Below, one piece after another: positions 8,711-16,950 of a stretch of 64,000 nucleotides of DNA. The DNA comes from Arthrobacter luteolus NBRC 107841 (GTDB lineage Bacteria; Actinomycetota; Actinomycetes; Actinomycetales; Micrococcaceae), in NCBI RefSeq assembly GCF_001552075.1, contig NZ_BCQM01000007.1, positions 145,078-209,077 on the forward strand, read 5' to 3'. How positions within the stretch are numbered: the first letter of the stretch is position 1; every line of letters begins with the position of its first letter. Made by a program: the position numbers and the translations under genes. The notes beneath the pieces are model-generated. The model did not search any database and had not been told where the DNA came from. It saw only the letters and a program-made list of their open reading frames with translations.

Positions 8711-10117
8711 ATGGGCCAGACCCCGGCCGGACCCGGAATCCCTGCGGACCTCATCCTTCGCGGTGGATCCGTCATCACGATGGACGGCAGGAATTCCGAA
8801 GCCGAAGCCATAGCCGTGAGCGCCAACGAGATCGTCTTCGTCGGCTCCAGCCAGGACGCGATGCGTTTTGCGGGGAACAATACCCAGGTCATTGAACTGA
8901 ACGGGAGGGCCGTTATCCCGGGCATTAACGATTCGCACCTGCACGGGGCCTGGCTCGGTGCCCTCTGGCCGGACACCATCATCGGCGGGGCCGGCTTCCA
9001 GAGTCCGGCCGCCAGGCTCGAAACCGGCGAAGACCGCCGGAATGCCATCCTGCGCACCGGCAGGCTGCTGGCCTCCCTGGGTATCACCAGCTACACCGAA
9101 CCGGGGCTCGGCCCCGGCGAGGACAACGGACCCACCGGCTGCTTCGGCAGCGGCGTCCTCGACGCCTACCGGGAACTGGCCGACGCCGGCGATCTGACCG
9201 CACGGGTCACGGTCCTGAACCTCTTCGGCGAGCTGGACGGAGCAAGCGACATTGAGTCATTCGAGCGCGGACTTCGCGGCTTCCGGCCCTACAAGGGGGA
9301 CCAGAAATGGCTGCATCTCGCCGGGGTCAAGATTTTTGCGGACGGAATTCCTCCGATGCACAACGCCTGGACGCACCACTGCTATCCGGACGGGTCCTCC
9401 GGGGATCTCCTGGTCGATGGAACCGACACCGCTGCCCGGGAGGGCAATCTTCGCCGGATGATCCTCAGTGCCCACGCCGCCGGTCACCAGATCGGTGTGC
9501 ACGCCACGGGCGACCGGTCCATTGAAACCTTCCTGGAGGCGGTCGAATCCGCCGGCCCGGAAAGCGCCCGGGCAGCCAGGCACTATGTCATCCACGGAGA
9601 CCTGATCAGCGGGGCGGCACTGGCACGGCTGGGCTCGCTCGGCATGGGCATCAACATCCAGCCCGGCATCGCCGTGGCCACCGCCCCAATGCTGGCCGGA
9701 GTTCTATCCGACCAGATTGCTGCCTCCTCCTGGCCCATCCTGTCCGCCATGGGCGGGCCGGCGAAACTCTGCCTGAGTTCGGACGCACCCGTCCTGTCCC
9801 CTGACTGGCGGCAGGGAATCGCCGCGGCGGGGGAATGGATCGGAACCGGCCACGGAATGGGGAACCGGGAACTGATGACCGGACTCCTGAAGTCCTACAC
9901 CTCCCATGCGGCCTGGCAGGACAAAGCCGAGGCTTGGAAGGGCACCCTGGAGCCCGGCAAGGCCGCAGACCTCTGCGTCCTGGAGCATAACCCGCTGGAA
10001 GTCTCCCCCGGCGACCTTCCCGGGGTCCGGGTTGACCTGACCGTGGTCGACGGCCGCATTGTCTATGACCGGGAGTCCGCGGCCGGAGAGCCGGATTCAA
10101 CCGTTGCGCATTTTTAG
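8711..10117 (+). CDS. YtcJ-type amidohydrolase (amidohydrolase family 3)
   Basis: A 468-residue amidohydrolase, shorter than the paralogue at 4777. Metal-site motifs: HLH in NDSHLHGAW, the Lys of AGVKIFADGIPP, HATGDRS, a later His in VIHGD, and the Asp of SSDAPVL. The C-terminus has the usual LEPGKAADLCVLE. ATG 8711 is chosen because GGAGG at 8701-8705 sits five bases upstream; a TTG at 8678 would put the start inside the operator. It is divergent from the dehydrogenase operon and 49 bases upstream of the next aldo/keto reductase-like gene. A second palindrome overlaps its stop codon, so the following genes can be transcribed on their own. Confidence 0.88.
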   Translation: MGQTPAGPGIPADLILRGGSVITMDGRNSEAEAIAVSANEIVFVGSSQDAMRFAGNNTQVIELNGRAVIPGINDSHLHGAWLGALWPDTIIGGAGFQSPAARLETGEDRRNAILRTGRLLASLGITSYTEPGLGPGEDNGPTGCFGSGVLDAYRELADAGDLTARVTVLNLFGELDGASDIESFERGLRGFRPYKGDQKWLHLAGVKIFADGIPPMHNAWTHHCYPDGSSGDLLVDGTDTAAREGNLRRMILSAHAAGHQIGVHATGDRSIETFLEAVESAGPESARAARHYVIHGDLISGAALARLGSLGMGINIQPGIAVATAPMLAGVLSDQIAASSWPILSAMGGPAKLCLSSDAPVLSPDWRQGIAAAGEWIGTGHGMGNRELMTGLLKSYTSHAAWQDKAEAWKGTLEPGKAADLCVLEHNPLEVSPGDLPGVRVDLTVVDGRIVYDRESAAGEPDSTVAHF

Positions 10118-10133
10118 TATACGGCCGTAGACT
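10116..10133. promoter_or_regulatory. Regulon palindrome, site 2
   Basis: AGTATACG-GC-CGTAGACT overlaps the stop codon of the amidohydrolase gene and lies 33 bases before the TTG start at 10167. The position implies a separate repressible promoter for the five-gene run that follows. Confidence 0.68.
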
Positions 10134-10166
10134 CAAAATTCACCGGTAGCCCAAGGAGGAACTATC

Positions 10167-11138
10167 TTGTCCGCAGAAACGAAAATGCCGCAAAGGAAAC
10201 TTGGAGCGGATGGTCCGCTGGTCCCGGTCTATGGCCTGGGCTCCTGGAATACCTGGGACCGGATGGAGTTTGACGACGCCGTCGGAATCCTGCGGCGCTC
10301 CGTGGACGCAGGCGTCAATTTCTTCGACGTCGCCCACTACAACATGGGGCCGCACGCGGAACAGTCCACAACCGATCTGATCTTCGGTAAGGCCATCCGG
10401 GAAGCCGCCATTGCCCGGGAGGACTACCTGCTCTGCGGCAAGCTCTGGCTCTGGGAATACCCCGCCGCGGGGTTCGCGGCCCAGCTCAACGAGTCGCTGG
10501 ACCGGGTCGGCGTTGATAAGGCGGACCTCGTCGTCGTCGGCGACTATATGGAACGGCCAGACGTCCGGGCCATTGTCACCGAGGTTGCCGAGCAGGTCCG
10601 GGCCGGCCGGTTTGACGCCTGGGGGGTCAACAATTGGATTGCCGCCGACCTCCACCAGGCGATTGACTTCGCCCGTGCGGAAGGCCTGCCGGCACCCTGC
10701 TTCGCGCAGCTCAAATACAGCGTGGTCCGCCGAACGATGGCCGAGGGGCCCTTTTACCAGGAGCTCTTCGACTCCGGCAGCTTCGCTATGCAGGCCTCGG
10801 ACATCCTCGAAGGCGGGATTCTGGCCGGAAAGCTGCACCCCGAGCGGAAGATCGGCGCCGACCCGGGTGGTATCCGCGGCGAAATCAGGGAGGCAGCAGC
10901 AGAGCTGGCGGAGATAGCCGGCAGCTTCAACACCTCGGCCCCGCAGCTGGCACTCGCTTTTTGCCTCGCCAACCCCGCCGTTGCCAATGTGCTGTTCGGG
11001 GTAAGCCGCCGCGAACAGCTGGAGGACAATCTGGCCGCGCTCGAGCTCTACCACCGGCACGGCAGCGCCCTCCGAGAGGCCGTTCAGCATCTGTGGGTTG
11101 ATCGGGACAAAGTACAGGCAGACGGCAGCTGGCTCTAG
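10167..11138 (+). CDS. Aldo/keto reductase-like protein lacking the catalytic His
   Basis: A 323-residue aldo/keto reductase-fold protein with TTG start, supported by a strong AAGGAGGA at 10153-10160. Asp54 and Tyr58 (FFDVAHYNMG) and Lys92 (LLCGKLW) are kept, while Gly125 in ADLVVVGDYM stands in place of the catalytic His, exactly as in the paralogue at 6514. The two also share GVNNW and the ILAGKL..GR/ERK..G.DPG segment. It leads a tightly packed run with MoaF, the two phosphotriesterase-like genes and no gap above 25 bases. The enzyme probably acts in the same pathway on a similar or successive substrate. Confidence 0.85.
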   Translation: MSAETKMPQRKLGADGPLVPVYGLGSWNTWDRMEFDDAVGILRRSVDAGVNFFDVAHYNMGPHAEQSTTDLIFGKAIREAAIAREDYLLCGKLWLWEYPAAGFAAQLNESLDRVGVDKADLVVVGDYMERPDVRAIVTEVAEQVRAGRFDAWGVNNWIAADLHQAIDFARAEGLPAPCFAQLKYSVVRRTMAEGPFYQELFDSGSFAMQASDILEGGILAGKLHPERKIGADPGGIRGEIREAAAELAEIAGSFNTSAPQLALAFCLANPAVANVLFGVSRREQLEDNLAALELYHRHGSALREAVQHLWVDRDKVQADGSWL

Positions 11139-11162
11139 GCCGGCACTAAGGAGATCTTCAGC

Positions 11163-11987
11163 ATGCGAACAACCCAGAACCCCGCAGATACCTCGACCTG
11201 GCTGCCCCTGGACGGCCTGGCCCCGGGATTCGATGCGAACAAGGCGCCGCTGTCCGGTACCCTCGCCGGACGCTGGATCAACCTGACCATGGCCGACGGA
11301 ACCCGGATCGCGCACAAATTCGGCACGGAGTCCGTCGCCTGGAGCTTCCAGCCTCCCGGGCATGCCGTGCAGGAAGGCGAAGATCCCTATGAGGCCTTCG
11401 AGGTTGCCCCTGGGCTCTTTTACGCACAGTTCCAGCATGTCTCGTCGCCCGGGGAAGCGGTTTCACTCTTCCTGGACCTGGACAGCGGCCGTGCTCTCTC
11501 TGTCATCTCGACCATCGGCACAGCTTCCCCGGCCCAAACGGCCGTGGGCCAGCAGTTCATCACCGGAACCATCGACGGCGCTGAGGTGGAAGGCAGCGAA
11601 CCGGCTCCTTCCACGGCTCTGGTCGGAGGCCGCGTCCTGTGGGAGTACAGCACTGAACATGCCTACGAACATCTCTATCTGAGCCCGCGCTGGTACACCT
11701 GGCAGTGCCTGTCCGGGCCGGAGCGCGGCCTCGCGGACACCGATCAGCAAACCACCTATCAGCTGCGCCCAGGCATCTTCGTCTTCGCGTGGCGGGAGAA
11801 AGTGGTGCCGTGTGCGGCAGTCACGGTGGCGGACCACCGGGACGCCGCGGCGCTCCGCTCCCACGGCAGCCTGTTCGGGCTTCACCAGGACGGCAGCCAA
11901 CCGGTGCATTTCACCTTTGGTGCCCACGGGCGGCTGCTCAGCCGGACAACCCACCCGGCAGCCTTCGATCCCGCGCGTAGCTGGTAG
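11163..11987 (+). CDS. MoaF-type protein (MoaF_N and MoaF_C domains)
   Basis: A 274-residue protein that I place in the MoaF family of monoamine-regulon proteins. The N-terminal half (GTLAGRWINLTMADGT, then FGTESVAWSF) and the C-terminal half each look like a calycin-like beta barrel. The second carries the strongest family block: VLWEYSTEHAYEHLYLSPRW followed by TWQCLSGPERGLADTD and TYQLRPGIFVFAWREK. MoaF is named from the Klebsiella moa locus, and its biochemical role is not established; it is not a molybdenum-cofactor enzyme despite the name. AAGGAG precedes ATG 11163. Its place among hydrolases and reductases suggests a binding or isomerase role on the pathway substrate, which is inference. 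Confidence 0.72.
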   Translation: MRTTQNPADTSTWLPLDGLAPGFDANKAPLSGTLAGRWINLTMADGTRIAHKFGTESVAWSFQPPGHAVQEGEDPYEAFEVAPGLFYAQFQHVSSPGEAVSLFLDLDSGRALSVISTIGTASPAQTAVGQQFITGTIDGAEVEGSEPAPSTALVGGRVLWEYSTEHAYEHLYLSPRWYTWQCLSGPERGLADTDQQTTYQLRPGIFVFAWREKVVPCAAVTVADHRDAAALRSHGSLFGLHQDGSQPVHFTFGAHGRLLSRTTHPAAFDPARSW

Positions 11988-11990
11988 CCC

Positions 11991-13061
11991 GTGGCGCTGA
12001 TCCACAGCGGTTCGGCCGTCACCGTCCTGGGTCCGGTCGAGCCCGGGACGCTCGGCCAGACGCTGGTCCGCGAACACCTCGCCGCCAGCTTCGCACCGCC
12101 GTCTGACACTCCCGCCGGCTGGCAGGCTGCCGGCCGGCGGCAGCCTGTTGCCGCGGCGGACCGCAGGTTCTACGAGACCCCGCTGTGCATCGGCATGCTC
12201 GGCGCCGCCGCGCTTGGGGCCGCGAACCGGGACAACGAGTCCCTCGGCGACATGGGGGTGGCGGAAGCTGAGCTGCTTGGTTTCACCAGGGCAGGGGGCC
12301 GCAGCATCGTGGACGCCACCACGCGCTCCCACCGGCGGAACGCCTCTGCACTGGCGCAGCTGTCCCGGAGCACTGGCGTGAACATCGTGATGGCCGCCGG
12401 CTGGCACCATCCGGATTGGAGCCCGGAAATCTCCGGCCGCAGTGCCGGGAGCCTGGCTGCGGAAATTATCAGGGAGCTCAGCGACGGAGTTGACGGCGTC
12501 CAGGCGGGACTGATCGGGCCGCTGGGTCCGCTGGATCCTGCTGTGCCTGAAGAACGGGTTCTCCTCCTCGCCGCGGCTGCCGCAGCCTGTGAGACCGGCG
12601 CACCCCTGGTCCTGGACCGGTCGGCAGATCCCGCGAAACGGAATGCAGCGCTGAAGCTGCTGGTCGCTGAGGGCGTGCCTCCGTGGCGCATGGGCCTCGG
12701 CCGCTGCGGAGGGTTGGCACTGGACATCAACGACGCCGAGCAGGTTCTTGGCTACGGTGTCTGCCTTCAGTTTGACGAGCTGGGCAGGATCCCCTCGGTC
12801 CAGACCCGGACCGCGGATCACGACGTAGCTGCCGCCATCCTTGAACTGGCACGCCGCGGGTATGCCGAACGACTCCTGGTATCCCATTCCATCTCACGCA
12901 ACACCGGGCTTAAGGCGTATGGCGGTAACGGGTACGGCTTTCTCCTGGAGCAGTTCACGGGCTACCTTGCCGGGCTCGGTGCCGGCGAGGCGGAGCTGCG
13001 GCTCCTGACCACCGGGAACCCGCAGCGGTTCCTTACCTTCTCTTCCCAGGAGCCGGCATGA
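11991..13061 (+). CDS. Phosphotriesterase-family pseudoenzyme
   Basis: A 356-residue TIM-barrel protein, clearly homologous end to end with the next gene (GPVEPGTLGQTL, IVMAAGW, TGAPL, KAYGGNGY). Yet the metal site is dismantled. By alignment, the first His of HxH is Arg27 (VREH), only His29 remains, the bridging Glu is Pro177 (IGPLGP), the strand-5 His is Asp209, the strand-6 His is Arg238 (LGRCG), and the strand-8 Asp is Ser300. It begins at GTG three bases after the MoaF stop and overlaps the next start by four bases (ATGA), so the pair is translationally coupled. Most likely it is a non-catalytic partner subunit of the intact paralogue. Confidence 0.75.
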   Translation: MALIHSGSAVTVLGPVEPGTLGQTLVREHLAASFAPPSDTPAGWQAAGRRQPVAAADRRFYETPLCIGMLGAAALGAANRDNESLGDMGVAEAELLGFTRAGGRSIVDATTRSHRRNASALAQLSRSTGVNIVMAAGWHHPDWSPEISGRSAGSLAAEIIRELSDGVDGVQAGLIGPLGPLDPAVPEERVLLLAAAAAACETGAPLVLDRSADPAKRNAALKLLVAEGVPPWRMGLGRCGGLALDINDAEQVLGYGVCLQFDELGRIPSVQTRTADHDVAAAILELARRGYAERLLVSHSISRNTGLKAYGGNGYGFLLEQFTGYLAGLGAGEAELRLLTTGNPQRFLTFSSQEPA

Positions 13062-14131
13062 GCCTCCATGACCTGAGCATTCCGAACCTGGCCGGCAGGG
13101 CCCTGACCGTCGCCGGTCCGGTCGATCCCGCTGTCCTGGGCGAAACGCTGATGCATGAACACATCTTCCTCAACATCCGCCGGCCGGGGCATGCCCTGCG
13201 CCCCGGCGAAGACTCCGCCGGGGCAGCGCGGCCCCTGACCCTGGCCAACCTTGCTGAAACCCGGCGGGGCGCCGTCAACAACGACAATGACCTCCTGGGC
13301 GACTTCGATGAGATGCTGGAGGAAATCCTTGCGTTCAAGTACGCCGGAGGCGGGAGCATGGTGGAGGTGTCCAACCTCGGCCTGGGCCGGGACCCCAAAT
13401 CCCTGCTGCGGGTTTCGCGCGCCAGCGGCCTGCACATCGTGATGGGGGCGGGCTGGTACACGGAAGCCTTCCACCCGGTGGACATGGATTCCCGCAGCGT
13501 CGAGGACCTCACCGAAGTCATCGTGCGGGACATCGTGTGCGGGGCCGGCGGCACGGGCATCCGGGCAGGAATCATCGGCGAGGTGGGAGTGGAAGGCAAC
13601 CCGCTCTCCCCCAATGAACTCAAAAGCATCAGGGCCAGCGGGCGGGCCAGCCGGCTGACGGGCGCACCCATTACCTTCCATTTCGGAGGTTTCGGGGAAG
13701 AGAAATTCCAGGTCCTGGACATCCTGGAAGACGAAGGAGCGGACCTCTCCCAGGTTGTGATGGGCCACAGCGGAGCCCTGGGGGAAGATCTGCCGTTTGC
13801 GCGGCGGCTCCTGAGCCGGGGTGTGTTCGCGGAGTTCGATTTCCTCGGAACCACCGGAAGCCCCTGGGGCACGCTGTGGCCGACCACCGACTACAAGGTG
13901 GGGCAGGGCATCGCGGCGCTCGTCGAGGATGGATACGCCGGGCAGATCGTGCTCGGCCAGGACGTCTGCACCAAGATCCAGCTCAAGCGCTACGGGGGCC
14001 ACGGGTACAGCTACATCTCCGAGCATTTCCTTCCGGCCCTCGGCGCCCTGGGCATCGACGACGCCGTTCTGCGGGCTTTTATGGTCGACAATCCACGGCG
14101 GGCGCTGACGTTCGCCGAACCGCGCCCCTGA
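13058..14131 (+). CDS. Phosphotriesterase-family metal hydrolase
   Basis: A 357-residue protein of the phosphotriesterase-related (PHP/lactonase) family. All six expected metal ligands are present: His33 and His35 (LMHEHIF), Glu175 as the bridging residue (IGEVGVEG, Glu in place of the carboxylated Lys of true phosphotriesterases), His208 (ITFHFGG), His237 (MGHSG) and Asp302 (LGQDVC). A binuclear metal centre in the cytosol should therefore form. Family members hydrolyse lactones, phosphate esters or carboxylic esters. Its start overlaps the stop of the degenerate paralogue, pointing to a stoichiometric pair. The substrate cannot be read from sequence. Confidence 0.85.
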   Translation: MSLHDLSIPNLAGRALTVAGPVDPAVLGETLMHEHIFLNIRRPGHALRPGEDSAGAARPLTLANLAETRRGAVNNDNDLLGDFDEMLEEILAFKYAGGGSMVEVSNLGLGRDPKSLLRVSRASGLHIVMGAGWYTEAFHPVDMDSRSVEDLTEVIVRDIVCGAGGTGIRAGIIGEVGVEGNPLSPNELKSIRASGRASRLTGAPITFHFGGFGEEKFQVLDILEDEGADLSQVVMGHSGALGEDLPFARRLLSRGVFAEFDFLGTTGSPWGTLWPTTDYKVGQGIAALVEDGYAGQIVLGQDVCTKIQLKRYGGHGYSYISEHFLPALGALGIDDAVLRAFMVDNPRRALTFAEPRP

Positions 14132-14158
14132 CAGAGGGAACGGTCCGGCGAACGGACA

Positions 14159-14932
14159 TCAGCTGTTGATGAAGTCCAGGGCCGCCTGTTGGAACGCACT
14201 GCCGTGGAGCACCTGCAGATGGTCGCCGGGCACGGTCAGCATGCGGGCACCCTTGACTGCCTCAGCCAGAGTTTCCATACCCGCAGCGATCTGGTCCCCG
14301 CTGCCCCGAACGAACAGCACGGGGGCCTCCGGAGCCCCGGCGTCCGGCTGGAACGGCTCGGCCCGGAGCCCTTCGATCACAGCCAGCAGCGATTCGGGGT
14401 CGCGTCCCGGCGCAGTGATCATCCCGCCGATCATCGCGGTCAGGGGATCCTGCGGCGCGGCACCGTCACGGACCAGTGCCGTCAGGCTGCCCATGTCCAG
14501 GGCACCGAAAGGCTCGAACGGGCTGAGGCCGCCGAGCACCAGGTGCCCCACGCGCCGCGGGCTGATCCGGGCCAGGCTCCACGCGAGCCGTGCGCCCAGC
14601 GAATAGCCCACGATGTCCACACTGTCGCCGGGCATACCGGCGATCACAGCTGCCAGGGCCGCGCTCTGGCTGCTGGTGCTGAGCGAGTCCGCCGTCCCGG
14701 GCCGCGCGCTTGCGCCGTGCCCGGGCAGGTCCGGGATATAGACCGGCCGGCCGGCAGCGGTCAGCGCCGCCGGAAGCCCGGCATCCGGCCAGTCGTCCGC
14801 ACCGTTGGAGGAAAAGGTGTGCAGCAGCAGCACCGGAACCCCGCCGGCTCCGTTTTCCGGGGTAAGCACCCGGCAGGGCAGGGAAGCCACGGGGGAATCA
14901 GCAGTCACGGCCTGGCCTTTCGCTGAGAACAT
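14159..14932 (-). CDS. Alpha/beta hydrolase
   Basis: A 257-residue alpha/beta-fold hydrolase. The nucleophile elbow is GYSLG (VDIVGYSLGARLA), the acid is the Asp of RGSGDQIA, and the base is the His of VPGDHLQVLHG. The oxyanion-loop segment VLLLHTFSSNGADDW follows strand 3, and DLPGHGAS is the usual HGxS-like turn. It could cleave an ester or act like a MenH or meta-cleavage hydrolase. It follows the methyltransferase-like gene by nine bases on the same strand, so both are made from the gap with palindromes at 16015-16100. Confidence 0.85.
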   Translation of the reverse strand: MFSAKGQAVTADSPVASLPCRVLTPENGAGGVPVLLLHTFSSNGADDWPDAGLPAALTAAGRPVYIPDLPGHGASARPGTADSLSTSSQSAALAAVIAGMPGDSVDIVGYSLGARLAWSLARISPRRVGHLVLGGLSPFEPFGALDMGSLTALVRDGAAPQDPLTAMIGGMITAPGRDPESLLAVIEGLRAEPFQPDAGAPEAPVLFVRGSGDQIAAGMETLAEAVKGARMLTVPGDHLQVLHGSAFQQAALDFINS

Positions 14933-14941
14933 CCGCCGGCG

Positions 14942-15946
14942 TCAAACTGCATCAGCCACAATCACCCGGGGGCTGCCGGGAAGGGAAATCATCTCCCGGA
15001 AGGCCCAGCCGGCTGCTTCCAGCCATTCCCGGACCACTGATTCGGGATACACCACGGTCCCGTCGATGTTGTAGTACTCCCCGGCGTGCAGTGCATCGAT
15101 CCGGCGCTGGACCGGGTCATCGTCAAGGTAGAAATCGAGCATCAGCAGGGTTGCGCCGGGGGCGGCTGCCGCCCGTGCATTTGCCAGGATGCGCGCGTTC
15201 TCCGCGGCACCGAAGCGGTGGGCAACATGGTTGACCATCACGAGGTCATGCGCGCCGCCGGGCTGGGCATCCTCGGTCTCCGCGCCTTCAACAACGGCAC
15301 GTCCGCTCAGGCCGGCTGCTTCGACTGCCTGGCGGACACCGTCGGCGAAGTCCGGTGCCACCACAAAGCGGGTCTTGAGGTCGGGGTTGGCCTGCATCGC
15401 CTTGATGGCGAAGTCCGGGCTCAGACCGCCCAGGTCGAGGGCCGATCCAAAACCGGTGAAGTCGAAGTGGCGCGCCAGCATCTCTGCGTGCAGGGCGTTG
15501 TAGGTCATCACACCCTGCATGAAGTCAGCCCAGCCGGCCTCGTCGAGTTCCAGGGTTCCGGCAGCATCCGTGTCAACAGTCTTGTCGTAGCCCCGCCACT
15601 GGTCGTAGCTGGTGGAACCCAGGAACGCGAGGAACGGTGCCAGGTCCAGCTCGGCGTGTCCGCCGGTGAGGTAGGCGGCGGCGTCGGGGGTCAGGCTGTA
15701 GTGGCCCCCGGCGCGCCCGAGCAGGCCCTGCGCAGCCATGCTGTCGGCCAGGACGCGTACCTGGCGGTGAGGCACGCCTGTTGTGCTGGCGAGTTCCTCG
15801 ACCGTTGACGCGCCGTCGGCAATGGCGGTGAAGAGACCAATGCGGCTGGCGGCGAAGAGCTGTTTCGCTCCCATAAAGCCGATGGCGATGTCCACGATTG
15901 CTTCCGGGGTGGCCGTCCGTGCGGCCGGGTGGGTTGCAGATGTCAC
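14942..15946 (-). CDS. O-methyltransferase-like protein with altered SAM motif
   Basis: A 334-residue protein with the architecture of small-molecule O-methyltransferases: an N-terminal dimerisation winged helix (IGLFTAIADGASTVEELA, then VRVLADSMAAQGLL) and a C-terminal Rossmann-like half. The SAM loop, usually DVGGGxG, reads LDLGGLSPDF, and the following acidic loop reads VVAPDF. The His of VNHVAHRFG sits where the catalytic His-Asp of this family lies. Either the cofactor site tolerates these changes or the protein has another role. It is first in an operon with the alpha/beta hydrolase, divergent from the short-chain dehydrogenase. Confidence 0.78.
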   Translation of the reverse strand: MTSATHPAARTATPEAIVDIAIGFMGAKQLFAASRIGLFTAIADGASTVEELASTTGVPHRQVRVLADSMAAQGLLGRAGGHYSLTPDAAAYLTGGHAELDLAPFLAFLGSTSYDQWRGYDKTVDTDAAGTLELDEAGWADFMQGVMTYNALHAEMLARHFDFTGFGSALDLGGLSPDFAIKAMQANPDLKTRFVVAPDFADGVRQAVEAAGLSGRAVVEGAETEDAQPGGAHDLVMVNHVAHRFGAAENARILANARAAAAPGATLLMLDFYLDDDPVQRRIDALHAGEYYNIDGTVVYPESVVREWLEAAGWAFREMISLPGSPRVIVADAV

Positions 15947-16014
15947 GGGTCCTAGACCTTTCGTTAATGCGGTGCCGCCTGGTTCTGAAGGCCCGGAAAC
16001 GGGCGCGGCCGTGG

Positions 16015-16040
16015 CAGGAGTCTACGGTCGTAGACTCCTG
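16015..16040. promoter_or_regulatory. Regulon palindrome, site 3 (best copy)
   Basis: The most symmetric copy of the motif. Its core at 16019-16036 is AGTCTACG-GT-CGTAGACT, and the symmetry extends four more bases on each side (CAGG...CCTG), so 24 of 26 positions are paired around a GT centre. It lies 69 bases upstream of the methyltransferase-like start in the divergent gap. Confidence 0.75.
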
Positions 16041-16082
16041 ATGTCCAGAGATCCAGCCGGGAAGTGAGGGTGCTGGTTTTTG

Positions 16083-16100
16083 CGTCTACGTGCGTATACT
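16083..16100. promoter_or_regulatory. Regulon palindrome, site 4
   Basis: CGTCTACG-TG-CGTATACT lies 64 bases after the start of site 3 and 51 bases before the short-chain dehydrogenase start. Two sites in one divergent gap would let the regulator block each direction separately or bind cooperatively. Confidence 0.65.
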
Positions 16101-16151
16101 CTAAACCCCATGCGCTGCACGCGGCCGCGCTGGAAGGGGGAATAACCGCAG

Positions 16152-16886
16152 ATGAGCAAGGCCCGAAATATCCTCGTGACAGGCGGGGCAGGCGGCATCG
16201 GCCGCACGGTTTCCGAAGCATTCGCAGCCCTGGGCGACCATGTTGTCATCGCCGACCGGGATGGGGAGGCAGCAGCCGAAGCGGCGCGGTCCCTCGGCGG
16301 CACCGCCCTCGCCGTCGACATCACGGATACCGCTTCTGCCCCGGCCGCGCTCGATGAAGCGGCCCGTGCCTGCGGCGGCTTCGATGTCCTCGTCAACAAC
16401 GCCGGCCTGCTGTCTGTCCACGGGGCCCTGACTGAACTCAGTGTCACGGACTACGAGTCGATCCTGCGGGTCAACGTCCTGGGGACCTACCTGGTGACGC
16501 AGACGGTCGCCCGGCAGATGATAGCCGCGGGACGGCAGGGCAGCATCGTCAACATTTCCTCCATCGGCGCCCGCCAGCCAACACCCGGCATGGGCGGATA
16601 TGAGTCCAGCAAGGCCGCCGTGGATTCGCTGACCCGCTGGGCGGCAATCGAACTGGCCGCCCACGGAATCCGGGTCAATGCGGTGGCTCCGGGCCCGGTC
16701 CTCACCCCGATGCTGAGCGCCGGCCTGCCGGAAGGATCCGAGGCGCGCCGCGCCTGGGAATCCCGGATCCCCCTGAACGCACTGGCATCCACCTCCGACG
16801 TCGCTGCCGCGGTCCTGTTCCTGGCCGGCGCCGGGCACATCACCGGGATCAGCCTGCCTGTCGACGGCGGCCAGCTGCTCACCTGA
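16152..16886 (+). CDS. Short-chain dehydrogenase/reductase
   Basis: A 244-residue classical SDR. The cofactor loop is TGGAGGIG near residue 10, and VIADRD with its acidic end favours NAD(H). NNAG follows strand 4, the catalytic Ser lies in VNISSIG, and YESSK carries the Tyr and Lys. The tail GISLPVDGGQL is typical. It oxidises an alcohol or reduces a ketone in the cytosol. It opens the plus-strand run SDR, two esterases, MFS exporter, and starts 51 bases from a regulon palindrome. Confidence 0.92.
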   Translation: MSKARNILVTGGAGGIGRTVSEAFAALGDHVVIADRDGEAAAEAARSLGGTALAVDITDTASAPAALDEAARACGGFDVLVNNAGLLSVHGALTELSVTDYESILRVNVLGTYLVTQTVARQMIAAGRQGSIVNISSIGARQPTPGMGGYESSKAAVDSLTRWAAIELAAHGIRVNAVAPGPVLTPMLSAGLPEGSEARRAWESRIPLNALASTSDVAAAVLFLAGAGHITGISLPVDGGQLLT

Positions 16887-16950
16887 GCCACCACCGTCCA
16901 CAGCCAGCCGTCCTCCGAAAAAACAAAGACGTAGAGAAAGGCAAGATCCG

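Noticed and set aside
10140..11438. A 432-codon open frame on the minus strand, opposite the aldo/keto-type and MoaF genes
   Set aside because: It mirrors GC-rich codon positions of the genes on the plus strand, has low-complexity composition, and its product resembles nothing; the plus-strand genes have family motifs and RBSs.
11463..12887. A 474-codon minus-strand frame opposite the phosphotriesterase pseudoenzyme
   Set aside because: Antisense frame made by the high GC content. The plus-strand gene aligns end to end with its paralogue.
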